Assembly (NCBI RefSeq): GCF_022354465.1
Contig: NZ_CP092361.1
Location: forward strand, 1,674,001 to 1,738,000
Length of the DNA: 64,000 nt
Source: Wielerella bovis
GTDB lineage: Bacteria > Pseudomonadota > Gammaproteobacteria > Burkholderiales > Neisseriaceae
Direction: 5' to 3'
Shown here: one piece after another, positions 61,938 to 64,000 of the stretch
How the letters are laid out: every line of letters starts with the position of its first letter
Position numbering within the stretch: position 1 is the first letter of the stretch
Made by a program: the position numbers and the translations under genes
The notes under the pieces: generated by a model
What the model was told of the DNA's origin: nothing
What the model saw: the letters and a program-made list of their open reading frames with translations, nothing else
The model's database searches: none

Positions 61938-64000
61938 TTATTCATTCAGCATCAAATGCGCCTCCACCAAACCATTATCGGAATCGTGTTTGGACAGCGT
62001 AAATCCCAATTTCAATGCCAATTTTTGCATGGCGTGGTTATCCACCAAAATTTCGGCACGCATACTGGCGAAACCTTGTTCGCGCGCGCGTTGAATCAAT
62101 TCGTTCATCAATAGCACACCCACGCCCTGTCCTTGTAAACGGTCGGCAACGCTGATGCCAAGTTCACAACTTTGCGTATCAGGGTCAGCGGTGTAGCTGG
62201 CGTGCGCGAGTGGATTATGGTCTTCATCGTGTAGCAAAATAGCAAATTCGCGTTGATAATCGGGGTGGCTCAACCGTGTCAATAACACAGGGGAAATGCC
62301 GCTACTGCGACTCATAAAACGCGTGTAACGACTTTGTTCGCTTAATTCGGCTGCCAAGCGTTGAATGAGACTGGCGTCTTCTGGACGAACGGGACGCATC
62401 CATGCAATCTCGCCATTTTTTAAAATAACTTCTTTTTCTATTTCAAATGGATAGGGTGTAAATACATTCAGGCTGCCTGAAAGGAAACTTTCAGGGTCTT
62501 GCAGATTAAGTTTGGCATCGGTACATACTATCCCTTTGTCTGCATCGTGTACCAAATCCAAAGTGAAACTGTGAATTTCGGTTAAACGACACAAAATATC
62601 GGTGCTGGTTAGCAGCCAATCTTGCCAAATAATCGGTGGCAAACCCAGTTGTGCCAAAGTTTTGGCGGCGATTTCTGGGGTAAGCGGTGGCAGCAATTTC
62701 ACTTGGCGATTGCGTGCGTTAAGATGCAAAATTTGTCCAAATGGTTCTTGTTTTTCCCAGCTTAAATGCAATGTACCTGCATTTTTTTTGCGTTCATCAG
62801 GGCGGAAATAAACCTGTAATGCGGTTAGTAAATAGGCGGTGCTGGTTTTGCCTGCGGGCAATACGGCAACGGGCAATAATGGACGCAAATGTTTGTGCAA
62901 TTCTTCGGCAGCAGCAGCGGCATAGCGATAATCGTGAAATGCACTGGTGCGATGGCGTTGCTGATTGTGGCGACGATACAAATTCAGTTGTGCCAATGCG
63001 TGCAAAGCGTGTTCAGGCTGCTTGAAATGCAGATTTTTGTTTTTGTTGAAAATATGTCGAGTTTCTTCACTATCTGCGCTGCCCAACCATACCAATAGCA
63101 AGGGTTTACGGCTACGATGTTGCAATGAGGCTACCATTTGTGCGACTTGGCGACTGTCAGCGGAATTAAGTCCTGAGTAAATTAAAATCACGGCATCGGT
63201 ATTTTCATCGCTTAAATAATGTGATATGGCAGCCTGAAAAACACCTGCAACTGTATCTACTGCCAAATACAATGGATTAAACTCATTGATTTTATATGGC
63301 AAATGTTTGCTGACAGCGCGTGTGGTGGCTGTGGTCATTTGTGCCAGTTCAATTTCGGTATGCGTCATGGTTTTCAGCATCAATGCGCTGATTTGTGGCG
63401 TATTGCTGATGATACCAACACGTTTGCCGCGACTAATCAATCCTGTATGGATGAGTTTGGCAGCGGTAAAAAATTGGGTCAGCGTATGCACAGTTAAAAT
63501 ATGTGCGCGTTCAAGGACTTGCGCAAACAAGGTTTCTTCTTCGCGGTCAGTTAGCGTAGCGAGTAATACAACGGGTTTTCGCCGTGCTGCGGCATTGAGT
63601 GCGCTAATCAGTTCGCGTGTATTATCCAAAACGCTGATGTGGACAAGCAATGATGTGGTGGTCGGCTCTGCTGCCAAATAATCAATGATTTGTCCTGTGC
63701 TAATGGGATAATTTTGCGGATTGAGTGTGAGAAAACGGCTGAACACAATACCACGTTCTGCGCTGTAATTGTCCATACAATCAGCGATGCCTGCGGATTG
63801 TCCGATAAAAGCGCACGCGGTGTGTTCAGGCTGCCTGAATAATCCGTACAAACCACTAATGGGAACGGCAAATAAACGCACATTGGCTTTGCGTGCTTGT
63901 TCGCAAATGCGGTCAATTTTGCTGCGTAGCGTGCTAGGAGGTGGGTCAATTTCGTTAATCAACACCAAATGACGTACATTGGCTTTGGCGGCTTCGCGGA
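61938..64000 (-). CDS. Pat-like protein: acyl-CoA synthetase-type domain plus GNAT acetyltransferase (partial)
   Basis: The frame enters from the right edge (REAAKANVRHLVLINEIDPP) and ends at 61938, at least 687 residues. The order resembles bacterial Pat/YfiQ lysine acetyltransferases: NDP-forming acyl-CoA synthetase domains (CoA-binding part off-window; ligase-type blocks such as AERGIVFSRFLTLNPQNYPI and RGKRVGIISNTPQISALML), a reduced ATP-grasp-like part, and a C-terminal GNAT domain (about the last 160 residues) with WMRPVRPEDASLIQRL and the CoA loop ADRLQGQGVGVLLMNELIQR. Such enzymes acetylate acetyl-CoA synthetase and other proteins. The 5' end and domain count cannot be judged here. 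Confidence 0.85.
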   Translation of the reverse strand, partial: REAAKANVRHLVLINEIDPPPSTLRSKIDRICEQARKANVRLFAVPISGLYGLFRQPEHTACAFIGQSAGIADCMDNYSAERGIVFSRFLTLNPQNYPISTGQIIDYLAAEPTTTSLLVHISVLDNTRELISALNAAARRKPVVLLATLTDREEETLFAQVLERAHILTVHTLTQFFTAAKLIHTGLISRGKRVGIISNTPQISALMLKTMTHTEIELAQMTTATTRAVSKHLPYKINEFNPLYLAVDTVAGVFQAAISHYLSDENTDAVILIYSGLNSADSRQVAQMVASLQHRSRKPLLLVWLGSADSEETRHIFNKNKNLHFKQPEHALHALAQLNLYRRHNQQRHRTSAFHDYRYAAAAAEELHKHLRPLLPVAVLPAGKTSTAYLLTALQVYFRPDERKKNAGTLHLSWEKQEPFGQILHLNARNRQVKLLPPLTPEIAAKTLAQLGLPPIIWQDWLLTSTDILCRLTEIHSFTLDLVHDADKGIVCTDAKLNLQDPESFLSGSLNVFTPYPFEIEKEVILKNGEIAWMRPVRPEDASLIQRLAAELSEQSRYTRFMSRSSGISPVLLTRLSHPDYQREFAILLHDEDHNPLAHASYTADPDTQSCELGISVADRLQGQGVGVLLMNELIQRAREQGFASMRAEILVDNHAMQKLALKLGFTLSKHDSDNGLVEAHLMLNE

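Overview
The window is chromosomal DNA of a member of the Neisseriaceae, most likely Kingella or a close relative. The main evidence is the very dense DNA uptake sequence AGGCAGCCTGAA (the AG-kingDUS dialect) and its complement TTCAGGCTGCCT, found singly, as inverted pairs acting as terminators, inside genes, and even as stop codons. Gene content fits: a kdsC-lptC-lptA-lptB-rpoN-hpf cluster, a bfrA/bfrB pair, a PBP2 starting MLIRNEYKPYM like Neisseria PenA, and 107-bp Correia-like MITEs. No rRNA, tRNA or CRISPR array was seen.

Layout. 0.1-5.4 kb: menA, membrane proteins, a family 2 glycosyltransferase, a polyprenyl-phosphate sugar transferase and yaaA. 5.6-14.2 kb: LPS core supply and export (kdsA, kdsD, kdsC, lptC, lptA, lptB; a PaiB-like flavoprotein sits between lptA and lptB), then rpoN, hpf, rsmG and parA. 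14.5-18.2 kb: bfrA-bfrB and dapA-bamC. 18.2-20.7 kb: yidB-like gene, nested MITEs and mraY.

20-46 kb is a division and cell wall (dcw) cluster on the minus strand, reading mraZ-rsmH-ftsL-ftsI-murE-murF-mraY, opened up by accessory DNA. The murE-murF gap holds a Septu-like PtuA/PtuB defence pair, a membrane protein, a Phd/VapC-type toxin-antitoxin and a HEPN-like pseudogene. The murF-mraY gap holds a 1984-residue RTX lipase with two membrane-protein neighbours, HlyD and TolC secretion partners (no HlyB ATPase), an IS982 relic and a broken IS630 element. The ftsI-murE gap holds a pseudogene, a membrane protein and repeat elements.

46-64 kb: a MidA-family methyltransferase, an XRE regulator, a small lipoprotein, a second TolC-like protein, aqpZ, an intact IS630 element, a family 9 glycosyltransferase, a YajR-like MFS transporter with ssb, an M48 lipoprotein protease, prfA, a VapB/VapC pair, lapA-lapB, ilvE (its stop codon lies in a MITE end) and a Pat-like acetyltransferase running off the end.

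The most notable points are the Septu-like system inside the dcw cluster, the RTX lipase operon with an incomplete type I secretion set, and MITEs repeatedly inserted at the same central TA of other copies. Assignments rest on reading motifs and translations by eye; no database search was made.
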